Assembly (NCBI RefSeq): GCF_900090235.1
Contig: NZ_LT607750.1
Location: 3,174,501-3,238,500, forward strand
Source: Micromonospora echinaurantiaca
GTDB taxonomy: Bacteria; Actinomycetota; Actinomycetes; Mycobacteriales; Micromonosporaceae
Direction of reading: 5' to 3'
Length of the DNA stretch: 64,000 nt
Shown here: positions 34,343 to 43,241 of the stretch, piece after piece
Layout of the letters: every line of letters begins with the position of its first letter
How positions within the stretch are numbered: the first letter of the stretch is position 1
Notes under the pieces: model-generated
Database searches by the model: none
What the model was told of the DNA's origin: nothing
Seen by the model: the letters and a program-made list of their open reading frames with translations, nothing else
Program-made: the position numbers and the translations under genes

Positions 34343-35980
34343 TCAGGAGGCCTCGGGGCTCCCGGCCGCCTGCCGCTCGGCGGCGAGGGTCAGGGCGCGC
34401 AACTCCGGGGCCATCGTCGCGGTGGCGGGTTCCCGACGCAGCTCGCGGAGCAGCCCGACGACCATGCCGACCATCACGAACAGGAACGGCAGGGCGGCGA
34501 GGATGGTCAGCGACTGCAACGCGGACAGCCCACCGGCGAGCAGCAGCACCGCGGCCACCAGCCCGGTCAGCACCCCCCACAGGGCGACCAGCCAGCTCTT
34601 CGGCTCGATGTCGCCGCGGGAGGAGAGCGTGCCCATCACCACCGAGGCGGCGTCCGCGCCGCTGACGAAGAAGAGCGCCACCAGCACCATCACCACGATC
34701 GCGGTGACGGTGAAGAGCGGGAACTCCCGCAGTACCGCGAAGAGCGCCGCCTCCGGGCTCTCCGCCACCGCGGCGGACAGGTCGGTGCCGCCGAGCTGCA
34801 GGTTGATGGCGGTGCCACCGAACACCGAGAACCAGACGAAGCTGACCAGGCTCGGGATGGCCACCACGCCGAGGACGAACTGGCGGATCGTGCGGCCCCG
34901 GGAGATCCGGGCGATGAACGCGCCGACGAACGGCGTCCAGGAGATCCACCACGCCCAGTAGAAGATGGTCCAGCCGGCCATCCACTCCTCGCCGCCGAAG
35001 GCGCCGGTGCGGAAGCTCATCGGGATGAGGTCGTAGAGGTAGCCGCCGGTCGACGCGGTGAGCGTGTTGAAGATGAAGACGGTCGGGCCCACCACGAGCA
35101 GGAAGAACAGCAGCGCCACCGCGAGCACCATGTTGGTGTTCGACAGGAACTGGATGCCGCGCTTGACGCCGGTGATGGCGGAGACCACGAACGCCGCGGT
35201 GAGCACCGCGATGATGCCGATCGCCAACGGGGTGGAGTTCGGCACGTCCCACAGGTTCGTCAGCCCGCTGTTGATCTGAAGGGCGCCCAGGCCGAGCGAG
35301 ACCGCGGAGCCGAACAGCGTCGCGAAGATCGCGAAGATGTCGATGGCCTTGCCGGGACCGCGGTTGGCGCGCTCGCCGATGAGCGGGAAGAAGGCGCTGC
35401 TGATCAGGCCGCGCCGGCCCTTGCGGAAGGTGAAGTAGGCGATCGCCAGGCCGACCACGGCGTAGATCGCCCACGGGTGCAGCGCCCAGTGGAAGAACGA
35501 GTACTCCATGGCCACCCGGGCGGCCTGCTGGGAGTTCGGCTCGGTGAGCCCGCGCGGCGGGGTGCCCAGGTGGGACAGCGGCTCGGCGGCGCCCCAGAAC
35601 ATCAGGCCGATGCCCATGCCGGCGCTGAACATCATCGCCACCCAGGACACGGTGGAGAACTCGGGCTTCTCGTCGTCGCGGCCGAGCTTGATCCGGCCGT
35701 ACCGGCTGAGCGCCAGCCAGATCGACAGCGCCACGAAGCCCGCGCTGCCCAGTACGAAGACCCAGCCGAACACGCTGACGACCCAGTCGAGCGCCGTCCC
35801 GGTGACCGACGCCAGGTTGTCGGTCGCCAGGATGCCCCACAGGACGAAGAGCACCGACGCCGCGGCGGCCACGCCGAGCACGGTCCGGTCGATGCCTCGC
35901 TGGCCGCCGTCCGGCCCGATGGGCGGACCGCCTGGCTCGGTGTTGTCCTCGGTTGTCGCCGGTTTGGCAGACACGGTCAT
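34343..35980 (-). CDS. BCCT-family transporter (glycine betaine/choline/carnitine type)
   Basis: 545 residues, twelve membrane helices. FSAGMGIGLMFWGAAEPLSHLG is the Na+/substrate-binding segment and YWAWWISWTPFVGAFIARISRGRT is the BCCT tryptophan motif that lines the trimethylammonium site. The GMGIG form occurs in Na+-dependent betaine carriers such as BetP. The N-terminal 45 residues are acidic and cytosolic; the C-tail is short, unlike the osmosensing tail of BetP. GGAGGG precedes the ATG. Confidence 0.93.
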   Translation of the reverse strand: MTVSAKPATTEDNTEPGGPPIGPDGGQRGIDRTVLGVAAAASVLFVLWGILATDNLASVTGTALDWVVSVFGWVFVLGSAGFVALSIWLALSRYGRIKLGRDDEKPEFSTVSWVAMMFSAGMGIGLMFWGAAEPLSHLGTPPRGLTEPNSQQAARVAMEYSFFHWALHPWAIYAVVGLAIAYFTFRKGRRGLISSAFFPLIGERANRGPGKAIDIFAIFATLFGSAVSLGLGALQINSGLTNLWDVPNSTPLAIGIIAVLTAAFVVSAITGVKRGIQFLSNTNMVLAVALLFFLLVVGPTVFIFNTLTASTGGYLYDLIPMSFRTGAFGGEEWMAGWTIFYWAWWISWTPFVGAFIARISRGRTIRQFVLGVVAIPSLVSFVWFSVFGGTAINLQLGGTDLSAAVAESPEAALFAVLREFPLFTVTAIVVMVLVALFFVSGADAASVVMGTLSSRGDIEPKSWLVALWGVLTGLVAAVLLLAGGLSALQSLTILAALPFLFVMVGMVVGLLRELRREPATATMAPELRALTLAAERQAAGSPEAS

Positions 35981-36246
35981 GGTCTGTGGACCCTCCGTGG
36001 TCTCACGGGACGCGGGCCACCTGCCTGGGCGCGATCGCGCGTCCGTCCCCGCGTCCCTGTCTCGGCCCTGCCGACCGGAGCGGTCCGGGCACTCGGGAAG
36101 CAGTCGCGGCGGGCGGCGTTCGCTGGACTGCGACCAGCGCGACGCCGCGACTGTGCGGCCACCACTTTCGGAGCCGATCGTGGAGGCGACCCTGCGGTTC
36201 CATGACAGTTGTGTGACAAGATCAGCCGCGAACGACCCAGACGGGG

Positions 36247-37107
36247 TCAGAGCGACCCTTCGTGGCCGATGCCGGGACGAACAGCGAACCGTGCCGCGGG
36301 AAGCCCACGCGCACCGACATCGGCGGTGAACACCGCCCCGGATCCTGGCACGCCGGCGGTCCGGGCCGTGGTGACGAACATGACCCGCAGAGCCGGCCCG
36401 CCGAACGCCACGTTGCTGACCAGCGGCGCCGGCACCCGCAGCGCCCGGTCCGGCCGCAGCTCGGCGGTGTAGCGGCGGACCAGGCCGGAGCCCCACAGTG
36501 CGACCCAGACCCCGCCGTCGGCGTCGACCGCGATGCCGTCCGGGCGGTCGACGCGTACGGAGGCCACCCGGCGCCGGTCCGGCCCGTACGCGGTAACGGT
36601 GCCGGCGAACGTGTCGGCGTGGTACAGGACGGTGCCGTCCGGGCTGGTGTCGAGGCCATTCGAGGCGCCCACCCCGGCGGCGACCACCCGGTGACCCAGG
36701 TCCGCGCCGACCACGTGGAGGGCGGCCCGCCCGGCCCGGCCACGGTCGACGGAGCCGGTGTAAAGCATCCCGTCCCGCCCGCACACCGCGTCGTTGAACG
36801 CCAGGTCGGCCGGCCCGGGCACGCTGAGCACCGTCCGGAAGGTTCCGTCGTACGGGTCGAAGGCGCCGAGGTCCCGCCCGGCGACTCCCAGCCACCACCC
36901 GCCACCGGCCGCGGGCACCAGGGCGGTAAGACGCCGCGCGCAGGTGACGCCGTGCGCCGTCCCGGCGATGGGGTCGAGGGTCCAGACCGTGTGGCCGGTG
37001 ACGTCGACCAGGTGCAACCGCCCGGCGTCCCAGACCGGGCTCTCCCCCAGCTCGCAGCGCAGCTCGCCCAGCACCGACCAGTCGACGTCCTCGACACTCA
37101 CAGCCAT
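36247..37107 (-). CDS. SMP-30/gluconolactonase family lactonase
   Basis: 286 residues, six-bladed propeller. Metal ligands expected for SMP-30 are seen: Glu22 (CELGESPVWD), Asn150 (ASNGLDTSPDG) and Asp190 (DRPDGIAVDADG). These enzymes open sugar lactones to aldonic acids. Its 5' end overlaps the SDR stop codon by 10 bp and it is the last gene of the leftward sugar operon. In that operon it would act after the SDR dehydrogenase and before the dehydratase. Confidence 0.9.
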   Translation of the reverse strand: MAVSVEDVDWSVLGELRCELGESPVWDAGRLHLVDVTGHTVWTLDPIAGTAHGVTCARRLTALVPAAGGGWWLGVAGRDLGAFDPYDGTFRTVLSVPGPADLAFNDAVCGRDGMLYTGSVDRGRAGRAALHVVGADLGHRVVAAGVGASNGLDTSPDGTVLYHADTFAGTVTAYGPDRRRVASVRVDRPDGIAVDADGGVWVALWGSGLVRRYTAELRPDRALRVPAPLVSNVAFGGPALRVMFVTTARTAGVPGSGAVFTADVGARGLPAARFAVRPGIGHEGSL

Positions 37108-37820
37108 CGGGCGCGCAGGTCGGGCCGGAGCCAGGCGGCGGGCGAAGAGATGGACAACCCGCCGTCCACCGGGAGCACCGCGCCGGTGACGAAGTCCGCC
37201 GCCGGGGAGGCGAGGAACGCCACCGCGGCGGCGACGTCCTCGGGACGACCGACCCGGCGCAGCGGATAGCCCTCGGTGACCGCGGGCAGGTCGGCGCTGC
37301 CGATCATGCCGGGAGCGACGGCGTTGACCCGGATCCCGGCCGGCCCGTACTCCAGGGCGAGCTGGCGGACCAACCCTTCGACGCCGGCCTTCGCGGCGGC
37401 GTAGCCCGGCAGGCCGGGAGCGGCGAGGGTGGCGTTGACGGAGCTGACCGCGACGATTGCGCCGCCGCGCGGCAGCAACGGCAGGGCAGCCCGGACGACG
37501 TAGAACGTCGAGTCGAGGGTGGCGTCGATGGCGATCCGCCACTGCCCGTCGGTGGTCTCGGCCGCCGAGGCGACCGGCATGACGGCGGCGGCCGGCACCA
37601 CCACGTCGAGCCGGCCGAGCACCCGGTGGGCCGCGGCGACGGTGGCCGCCGCAGCGTCCGGGTCGGCGCAGTCGGCCATCAGTTCGGTGGTGAACGCCGG
37701 ATCGGCGTGCTCGTCGAGGCTGACGCCGACCACCCGGTCCCCGGCGTCGGCGAACACCCGGGCGATGGCGGTACCGATCGGCGAGGAGGCGCCGACGACG
37801 AGGACGCCCCGGCCGCTCAC
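37098..37820 (-). CDS. SDR-family oxidoreductase, putative aldose dehydrogenase
   Basis: 240 residues. Nucleotide loop VVGASSPIGTAIARVFADAG, catalytic Ser126/127 (AVSSVNA), Tyr140 and Lys144 (GYAAAKAG) and C-terminal GAVLPVDGG identify a classical SDR. The usual NNAG is PAAAV. Asp-36 after strand 2 (SLDEHAD) favours NAD+. The GTG overlaps the aldolase stop by 4 bp. Neighbouring lactonase, dehydratase and aldolase suggest it oxidises a sugar to its lactone. Confidence 0.9.
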   Translation of the reverse strand: MSGRGVLVVGASSPIGTAIARVFADAGDRVVGVSLDEHADPAFTTELMADCADPDAAAATVAAAHRVLGRLDVVVPAAAVMPVASAAETTDGQWRIAIDATLDSTFYVVRAALPLLPRGGAIVAVSSVNATLAAPGLPGYAAAKAGVEGLVRQLALEYGPAGIRVNAVAPGMIGSADLPAVTEGYPLRRVGRPEDVAAAVAFLASPAADFVTGAVLPVDGGLSISSPAAWLRPDLRARWL

Positions 37821-38713
37821 CGCCCCAGTCCCAGGTCGTCGAGGATGGTGGCGAGCGACGCCCGGCCGGCCGCGTCGAGCGGTCGGGCCGGCGAGCGGAC
37901 GGTGGCGTCGGCGATCAGCCCGCGCCGCACGAGGACCTCCTTGTGCACCGCCCAGGCGATGCCCTGCTGCAGGCCGAACAGGATCAGCGGCAGCAGCCGG
38001 GTGAACCCGGCCCGCGCCTCGACGTGCCGGCCGGCCGCCCAGTCGGCGAGGACGGGGCCGAGCAGGTCGGGGAACTCGCAGGCCGGCATGGTGCCGATAG
38101 CGCCGCGGCCGTACTCCTCGAGGCAGAACTGGGCGTTCTGGCCGCCGAGGACGGCGAAGCTGTCGTCGGCGCGGGCGGCGACGACGGCCGCGACCTTCGG
38201 CGCGGTCGGCGGCGTCTCCACCTTCACCGAGGTGACGCCGTCGAGCTTGCCGAGTTCGGCGATGAGCGCGGGCGCCATGGTGACACCGGTGGCGCCGGGC
38301 GCGTCCTGGACCATCACCTCGACGCCGGCGGCCGCCGCCACGTGGCTGTAAAAGGCGAGCAGCTGGTCGGGGGTGGGCTTGACCATGAACGGGGGCAGCA
38401 CCATCAGCGCCGTGGCACCACCGGCCACCGCGGCGTCGGCCTGTTCGATCGCGGTGACCGTCGAGGTGCCGTTGACGCCCGCGACGACCGGCACCGCGCC
38501 GGCCACGACGTCGGTGACCGTAGCCAGGATGCGGGCCCGCTCGTCGGCGGTGAGGGCGAAACCCTCGCTGGCCATGCCGAACACCGCGACGCCGGTGACG
38601 CCGCTGGCGAGTTGGAATTCGGTGAGCCGACGCAGGCTGGGCAGGTCCAGGGCGCCGTCGGGCCCGAACGGGGTGGCGAGGATCGGCACGAGGCCGTGCA
38701 CGGTGTGGGGCAC
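37817..38713 (-). CDS. DapA-family aldolase (2-keto-3-deoxy acid aldolase-like)
   Basis: 298 residues, TIM barrel. Schiff-base Lys164 is in VTSVKVETPP, and GMASEGFAL (46-54) stands for the GTTGE phosphate/carboxylate loop. The usual catalytic Tyr of YNxP is replaced by Gln136 (MVQDAPGATG), so it is not a typical dihydrodipicolinate synthase. An aldolase or dehydratase acting on a 2-keto-3-deoxy sugar acid fits its operon. GTG follows the dehydratase stop directly (TGAGTG). Confidence 0.88.
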   Translation of the reverse strand: MPHTVHGLVPILATPFGPDGALDLPSLRRLTEFQLASGVTGVAVFGMASEGFALTADERARILATVTDVVAGAVPVVAGVNGTSTVTAIEQADAAVAGGATALMVLPPFMVKPTPDQLLAFYSHVAAAAGVEVMVQDAPGATGVTMAPALIAELGKLDGVTSVKVETPPTAPKVAAVVAARADDSFAVLGGQNAQFCLEEYGRGAIGTMPACEFPDLLGPVLADWAAGRHVEARAGFTRLLPLILFGLQQGIAWAVHKEVLVRRGLIADATVRSPARPLDAAGRASLATILDDLGLGR

Positions 38714-39874
38714 TCAGGACTCCTTGGCCAGGGCGCGAACCGCCTCGACGTCGACGTCGACGCCGAGTCCGGGTCCCGCGGGCAGGTCGAACGCGGCCGG
38801 GTGCAGGGGCACCGGCCCGGTGAGGATGCGTGATCCGACCTCGGTGGAGGTCGGCTGGTACTCGAACGCGGCGAGGTCGGCGACCGCCGCCGCGACGTGC
38901 AGGCCGGCGGCGAGGGAGACCCCCATGCCGACGGAGTGGTGCGGGGCGACGGGCACGTGCCGGGCGGCGCACAGCTCGGCGATCGCCATCGCCTCGGTGA
39001 TCCCGGTACGCGCCACGTCCGGCTGGGCGATCCGCAGCGCCCGGGCGTCGAGCCACTGGGCGAACTCGTACCGGTTGCGCAGCGCCTCGCCGACCGCGAC
39101 CGGGACGGTCGAGCGGGCGGCGAGTTCGGCGTGCCCGACGACGTCCTCCGGCGCCAGGGGCGCCTCCAGGAACCAGGCGCCCCGCTCGGCGAGACCGCGG
39201 GCCAACGCGACGGCCTCGTCCACCCCGTAGGCCCAGTGCCCGTCGACGGCGACCCGCAGGCCCGGGGCGGCCGCGCGGACCACGTCGACGGTGGTGAGGT
39301 CGGCCGCGACGCCGTGCCCGAGGTGCAGCTTGACCGCGGTCGCGCCCCGGTCGGCCCAGTCCCGGGCCAGCTCGGCCCGCTCCGGGTCAGTGGGGCGGGG
39401 CAGGCCGGAGACGTACGTGGGCAGGCGGGTGCGGAACGCCCCGCCGAGCAGTTGGGCGACGCCGAGCCCGGCGAGCCGGCCGGCGAGGTCCCAGAGCGCG
39501 ATGTCCACGGCGGCGAGCGCGTCGGCCTGGTGGCCGACCAGGTGCCCGCGTTCGCGCATCAGGTCGCGCAGCCGGTACCAGGCGGGGCGGGGAGCGGTGG
39601 CGTCCATGCCGACCAACACCGGGGCGAGCAGCAGGTCGACGATGGCGGCGGGCACCTCGGGCGCCACCGGGGCGAGCGCCTCCCCCCAGCCGGTGGTGCC
39701 GTCCTCGGCGACCACCTCCACCAGCAGCGTCTCGTAGCGGGACGAGTAGAGGCTGCGCCACGGTTCGCGGACCTCGTAGCCGCCGCCGATGCGGCTGCCG
39801 TCCCGTTTCGGCCCCAGGTACGCCTCGTCGGCGTGCACCTTCAGCACGTGGGTGTGTACCTCGCGGATCCGCAT
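38714..39874 (-). CDS. Enolase-superfamily (mandelate racemase group) sugar-acid dehydratase
   Basis: 386 residues. N-terminal capping domain to about 125, then the barrel with Lys182 and His184 (AVKLHLG), metal ligands Asp211 (VDGHWAY), Glu237 (FLEAPL), Glu263 (VGEAL), the Asp286/His312 dyad (QPDV, PHHSVG) and Glu338. Having Lys and the Asp/His dyad is the pattern of acid-sugar dehydratases. It would convert an aldonate to its 2-keto-3-deoxy acid. The ATG overlaps the stop of the 1084-residue protein gene by one base. Confidence 0.9.
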   Translation of the reverse strand: MRIREVHTHVLKVHADEAYLGPKRDGSRIGGGYEVREPWRSLYSSRYETLLVEVVAEDGTTGWGEALAPVAPEVPAAIVDLLLAPVLVGMDATAPRPAWYRLRDLMRERGHLVGHQADALAAVDIALWDLAGRLAGLGVAQLLGGAFRTRLPTYVSGLPRPTDPERAELARDWADRGATAVKLHLGHGVAADLTTVDVVRAAAPGLRVAVDGHWAYGVDEAVALARGLAERGAWFLEAPLAPEDVVGHAELAARSTVPVAVGEALRNRYEFAQWLDARALRIAQPDVARTGITEAMAIAELCAARHVPVAPHHSVGMGVSLAAGLHVAAAVADLAAFEYQPTSTEVGSRILTGPVPLHPAAFDLPAGPGLGVDVDVEAVRALAKES

Positions 39875-42800
39875 CACGCCTCCTGTCCGCAGGCCAGCCG
39901 CACCGGCTCCGTGCGCCGGTCGCCGACCTGCACCACGTAGCTGAACGCGGCGGACAGGTCGTCCACCGGCACGGTCCACTCGTTCGGCAGCACCGCGCGG
40001 TCGGCCCGCTGCCAGCTGGCGCCGTCGTCGAGCGACCAGTGCAGCGTCGCCGGTTCTCGGGTCGCGGCCTGCACGTAGGCGTGGTAGCGGCTGCCGTCGG
40101 GCTTCGGGATCAGGATGCCCCGCACCGCGCCCACCGGGCCGTCGTCGAACCGGTGCGCGCCGACCGGGGCGGCGCCCGCCCGGTGCAGCGGTACGTCGAG
40201 CGCGAGGCCGTGCACCACGATGGCGGTGATGCCGTGCCCGGACACCGGCACGGTCAGGCGGTGGTCGACGACCTCGGCCCGCTCCGGCACGCCGCCGTCG
40301 CGGATCACCGTGGCCCGGTACGCGACACCGGGGGTCATCGGCACCCACGCCGGGTCCAGCGTCACGGTCACCGTGGTATCGGTGGCGGCGGCGTTGGTGA
40401 GGCTGACGCAGAGTCGGTCCCCGCCCTCGGCCGCGATCCAGTTGACCTGCTCGGTGTCCAGCCGCACCAGCCCCTTCGGCAGCCACAACCAGACGCCGTC
40501 CTCGCCGTGGAAGCGGCCGGTCGCGTGGCCGCGGACGCGGAAGGCGAACCACACGTAGTTCTGCTCGAACTCCGCCGGGAACGCGATCGCCCCGCCGGAG
40601 CGGGTCTCGTGCTCGGTGACCAGGTAGTCGAGCGCCATGCCGAGCTGGGCGGGCGCGTGGTGGTAGTAGACGGTGGTGTTGCCGAACGGCCCGGTCCACG
40701 GGAAGTCGGGGCGCAGGTGGTGCACGGTCAGCTGCCGGTAGTAGTAGCCCGGGTAGTTGGTGAACCGGCCGACCAGCGCGTTGTGCGCCACGTCGCGCAG
40801 CAGGTCGTCGCCGGTGTGCGCGGCCAGTCGCAGCAGGAACGGGGCCCAGCCGGGGTTGAGGGTGAAGCCGTTGAACCGGTACGTGTTCAGCGCCTCGATG
40901 CTCAGCCCGGTGGGTGACACCTGCCAGGCGGGGACCTGCTCGTCGGGCACGTCGGTGGCCGGGTAGTCGTACAGGTCGTCCGGGTTCCACCAGCCGGTCA
41001 GCTCGATCTGCCGGTCGACGAAGAGCGGCCGTTCCGGCACGGTCACCGTGGTGTCCGGCACCGGGCGGGCGAAGACCATCGTGACGAAGCGCTTCGCCTC
41101 GGCGTACGCGGCGTCGAGGTAGCGGCGTCGACCGGTCTCCTCGAACATCTCCAGCAGTTCGATCCAGGCCCGGCAGTAGTAGAGGGCGAAGTCGTGCGGG
41201 TCGGCCTCGCCGCCGTACGGCTGGTCGAGATCCTCGACCACGTACCGCTCGGCGGCCTCCTCGGCCTGGCGCAGCAGCTTCGGGTCGCGGGTCATCCGGT
41301 ACGCCGCCAGCGGTTCGCTCATCGGGGTGCGCTTGAGCCAGTAGTCCTGCGCGTCCAGGCTGGACAGGGCCAGCTCGCGGGCGGCGGTGAGGGTGCCCCG
41401 AGTCAGCGTGTGCAGCGGGGCGAGCGCGGGCGCGCCGAACGGGGTGCCGCACAGGGCGTGCTTCGTCGGGTCGCCGTACACGGTGGCGTCCTCGCGCGGC
41501 GTCCAGCCGTAGCCGTTGCGCGACAGGTGGAACTCGACCGTCGGCAGCGCCCGGGTCTCGTAGAGCTCGTCGTCCCCGGTGAGTTGGTACGCGCCGAGCA
41601 GCACCGCGGTCGTGGTGGCCCGTACGGCCTGGTTGTTCTCGATGTCGATAAACCCCTTGGCCCGGCTCCACCAGCCGCTCGGCGAGCCCTGGTAGTCGAC
41701 CGGGTCGTCGGTATCCGGGCCGGCCTTGAGTAGGTCGATCAGGTTGTGCACGGTGTCGGTGAGCGAGCAGCCGGCAACGTTGCGCCGGTAGGCGGTGTAG
41801 CCGTACTCGCCGCGCAGCAGGTCGCGGTAGGCGTCGTAGAGCTCGGTGCGGCCGGCGTACACGCCGACGGTGAACCGGTACGTCTCGCCGGCGCGCAGGT
41901 CGGCACGACGGCCGTACTGGGGGGCGTAGAGGGTGGGTGCCACCCGGCCGTCGGGGGTGCGCAGGCCCATGCCGAAGGGCTGGTCGTCGTCGCCACGGGC
42001 CGACTCGTACTCGAACGGCAGCTCGCCGGCCGGGGCGAACAGGCCCGTGGTGACCGGGCCGCGCTGCACCAGGCACATCGGCGCGAACAGTTCGTCGCGG
42101 CCGACGGACGCCGGTCCGCCGATCATCCGGGCGTGCCGCAGGGGCCCGCACAGCACCTCGTCGACCTCGTCCTCGGGCACGGCGGTGAACGCCTGGTAGG
42201 CGACCACGAAGCGGCCATCGACCCGCGGGGTGAGCTCGATGTCGGCGTAGGGGTGCGGGCCGTCCAGCCGCCAGGTGACGGTCAGTGCGAACAGTTCCGG
42301 ATGGCCGCCGCGCAGTCGTACGGAGTCGGCGCCGAGCACCTCGAGCTCGGTGAGGGTGACCGGATACCGGTCCAGGGTGCCCTGCGGGTCGCGCCGGCTG
42401 CCAGCGTCGCCGCGCAGCACCAGCCATCGCTCGCCGAACCGCTCGCTCGCCCGTACCCAGCCGTCGCCGGCCCGCACGGTCAGCTCTGCGGCGTACCCGG
42501 ACCCGCCGGCCCAGCGCAGCGCGGCGACGTCCAGCCGGTAGCCGGGGCCCTCGACCGTCGCCGCCGGCTCGATGGCCGCAGCGGTCAGGTCCGGGCTGGC
42601 GGCGTCGACGGTTCTGCCGGCCGGCGGTCTGCGGGGACCGAGAGCGACCACCTCGACCGGGGCGAATTCGGCGGCGGTGGCGGTGGCGGCGAGCCCGACG
42701 CCGCCGCCGTCGAGCGGGAGGCGGTCGGTGACGGTGGCCGCGGTACTCCCGTCGACCCCGACGGTGATCCGGCCGTCGACGATGGTCACCTCGACCGGCA

Positions 42801-43128
42801 GCCACCGGTCGAAGTCGTACGCCAGGATGTCGTCGGCCAGCAGCTCGGCGCGCCCGTCGGCGTGCCGGGTGACGGTCAGGTAGCGCACTCCGGTACGCAC
42901 CCGCAGCCCGACCGCGTAGCACCGGTCGGTGTTGGCGTTGAGCAGGAGTTCGGCGGCGCTGACACCGGTGCCGTGCCGGGGCTCGGGCACCCGGACGGCA
43001 GTGCGGACGGCGACGTTGCCGGCCATCGCCGGCAGGGCAGCGCTGAGCAGCCGCCGCCCCTGCGGGCCAGCGTGACCGTCAATCTTGGTGGGCTGGTCAA
43101 AGGGCGGAACTGCACGCTCAGATGTCAT
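39874..43128 (-). CDS. Large predicted carbohydrate-active protein, family not recognised
   Basis: 1084 residues, no signal peptide or membrane segment, so probably cytoplasmic. The first 190 residues look like a concanavalin-type beta-sandwich (VTRHADGRAELLADD, WLPVEVTIVDGRITVGVDG). Residues of about 190-430 are strand-rich; about 440-850 are helical with aromatic-rich segments (SPSGWWSRAKGFIDIENNQ, NYPGYYYRQLTVHHL) suggesting an (alpha/alpha)6 toroid; the end is again strand-rich. This build resembles polysaccharide lyases and some glycoside hydrolases. First gene of the leftward operon. ATG 43128 chosen; an upstream GTG region at 43209 overlaps the IclR promoter. Confidence 0.7.
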   Translation of the reverse strand: MTSERAVPPFDQPTKIDGHAGPQGRRLLSAALPAMAGNVAVRTAVRVPEPRHGTGVSAAELLLNANTDRCYAVGLRVRTGVRYLTVTRHADGRAELLADDILAYDFDRWLPVEVTIVDGRITVGVDGSTAATVTDRLPLDGGGVGLAATATAAEFAPVEVVALGPRRPPAGRTVDAASPDLTAAAIEPAATVEGPGYRLDVAALRWAGGSGYAAELTVRAGDGWVRASERFGERWLVLRGDAGSRRDPQGTLDRYPVTLTELEVLGADSVRLRGGHPELFALTVTWRLDGPHPYADIELTPRVDGRFVVAYQAFTAVPEDEVDEVLCGPLRHARMIGGPASVGRDELFAPMCLVQRGPVTTGLFAPAGELPFEYESARGDDDQPFGMGLRTPDGRVAPTLYAPQYGRRADLRAGETYRFTVGVYAGRTELYDAYRDLLRGEYGYTAYRRNVAGCSLTDTVHNLIDLLKAGPDTDDPVDYQGSPSGWWSRAKGFIDIENNQAVRATTTAVLLGAYQLTGDDELYETRALPTVEFHLSRNGYGWTPREDATVYGDPTKHALCGTPFGAPALAPLHTLTRGTLTAARELALSSLDAQDYWLKRTPMSEPLAAYRMTRDPKLLRQAEEAAERYVVEDLDQPYGGEADPHDFALYYCRAWIELLEMFEETGRRRYLDAAYAEAKRFVTMVFARPVPDTTVTVPERPLFVDRQIELTGWWNPDDLYDYPATDVPDEQVPAWQVSPTGLSIEALNTYRFNGFTLNPGWAPFLLRLAAHTGDDLLRDVAHNALVGRFTNYPGYYYRQLTVHHLRPDFPWTGPFGNTTVYYHHAPAQLGMALDYLVTEHETRSGGAIAFPAEFEQNYVWFAFRVRGHATGRFHGEDGVWLWLPKGLVRLDTEQVNWIAAEGGDRLCVSLTNAAATDTTVTVTLDPAWVPMTPGVAYRATVIRDGGVPERAEVVDHRLTVPVSGHGITAIVVHGLALDVPLHRAGAAPVGAHRFDDGPVGAVRGILIPKPDGSRYHAYVQAATREPATLHWSLDDGASWQRADRAVLPNEWTVPVDDLSAAFSYVVQVGDRRTEPVRLACGQEA

Positions 43129-43152
43129 GGCTGCGCCCTGCGACCACGATTC

Positions 43153-43204
43153 TGCAACTCGTATGCAATCGGCGGTTGACACGATGCAACATGAGCGCCA
43201 CTCT
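43153..43204 (+). promoter_or_regulatory. IclR promoter with three phased TGCAA repeats
   Basis: TGCAA occurs at 43153-43157, 43164-43168 and 43185-43189, offsets of 11 and 21 bp, i.e. one and two helical turns, each preceded closely by CG. A TTGACA -35 box lies at 43176-43181 between repeats 2 and 3, with a weak CACTCT at 43199-43204. The array sits between the divergent sugar operons and is the likely IclR site. Confidence 0.5.
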
Positions 43205-43241
43205 GACACAGCAATGGATGGGACGTCCAGAAGGAGACTTC

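Noticed and set aside
33617..36205. Long plus-strand frame rich in Arg, Gln and Gly opposite the antiporter and BCCT genes
   Set aside because: Antisense shadow of two membrane proteins; low complexity, no start context.
43128..43209. Earlier start for the 1084-residue protein gene
   Set aside because: It would overlap the IclR promoter and has no Shine-Dalgarno site.
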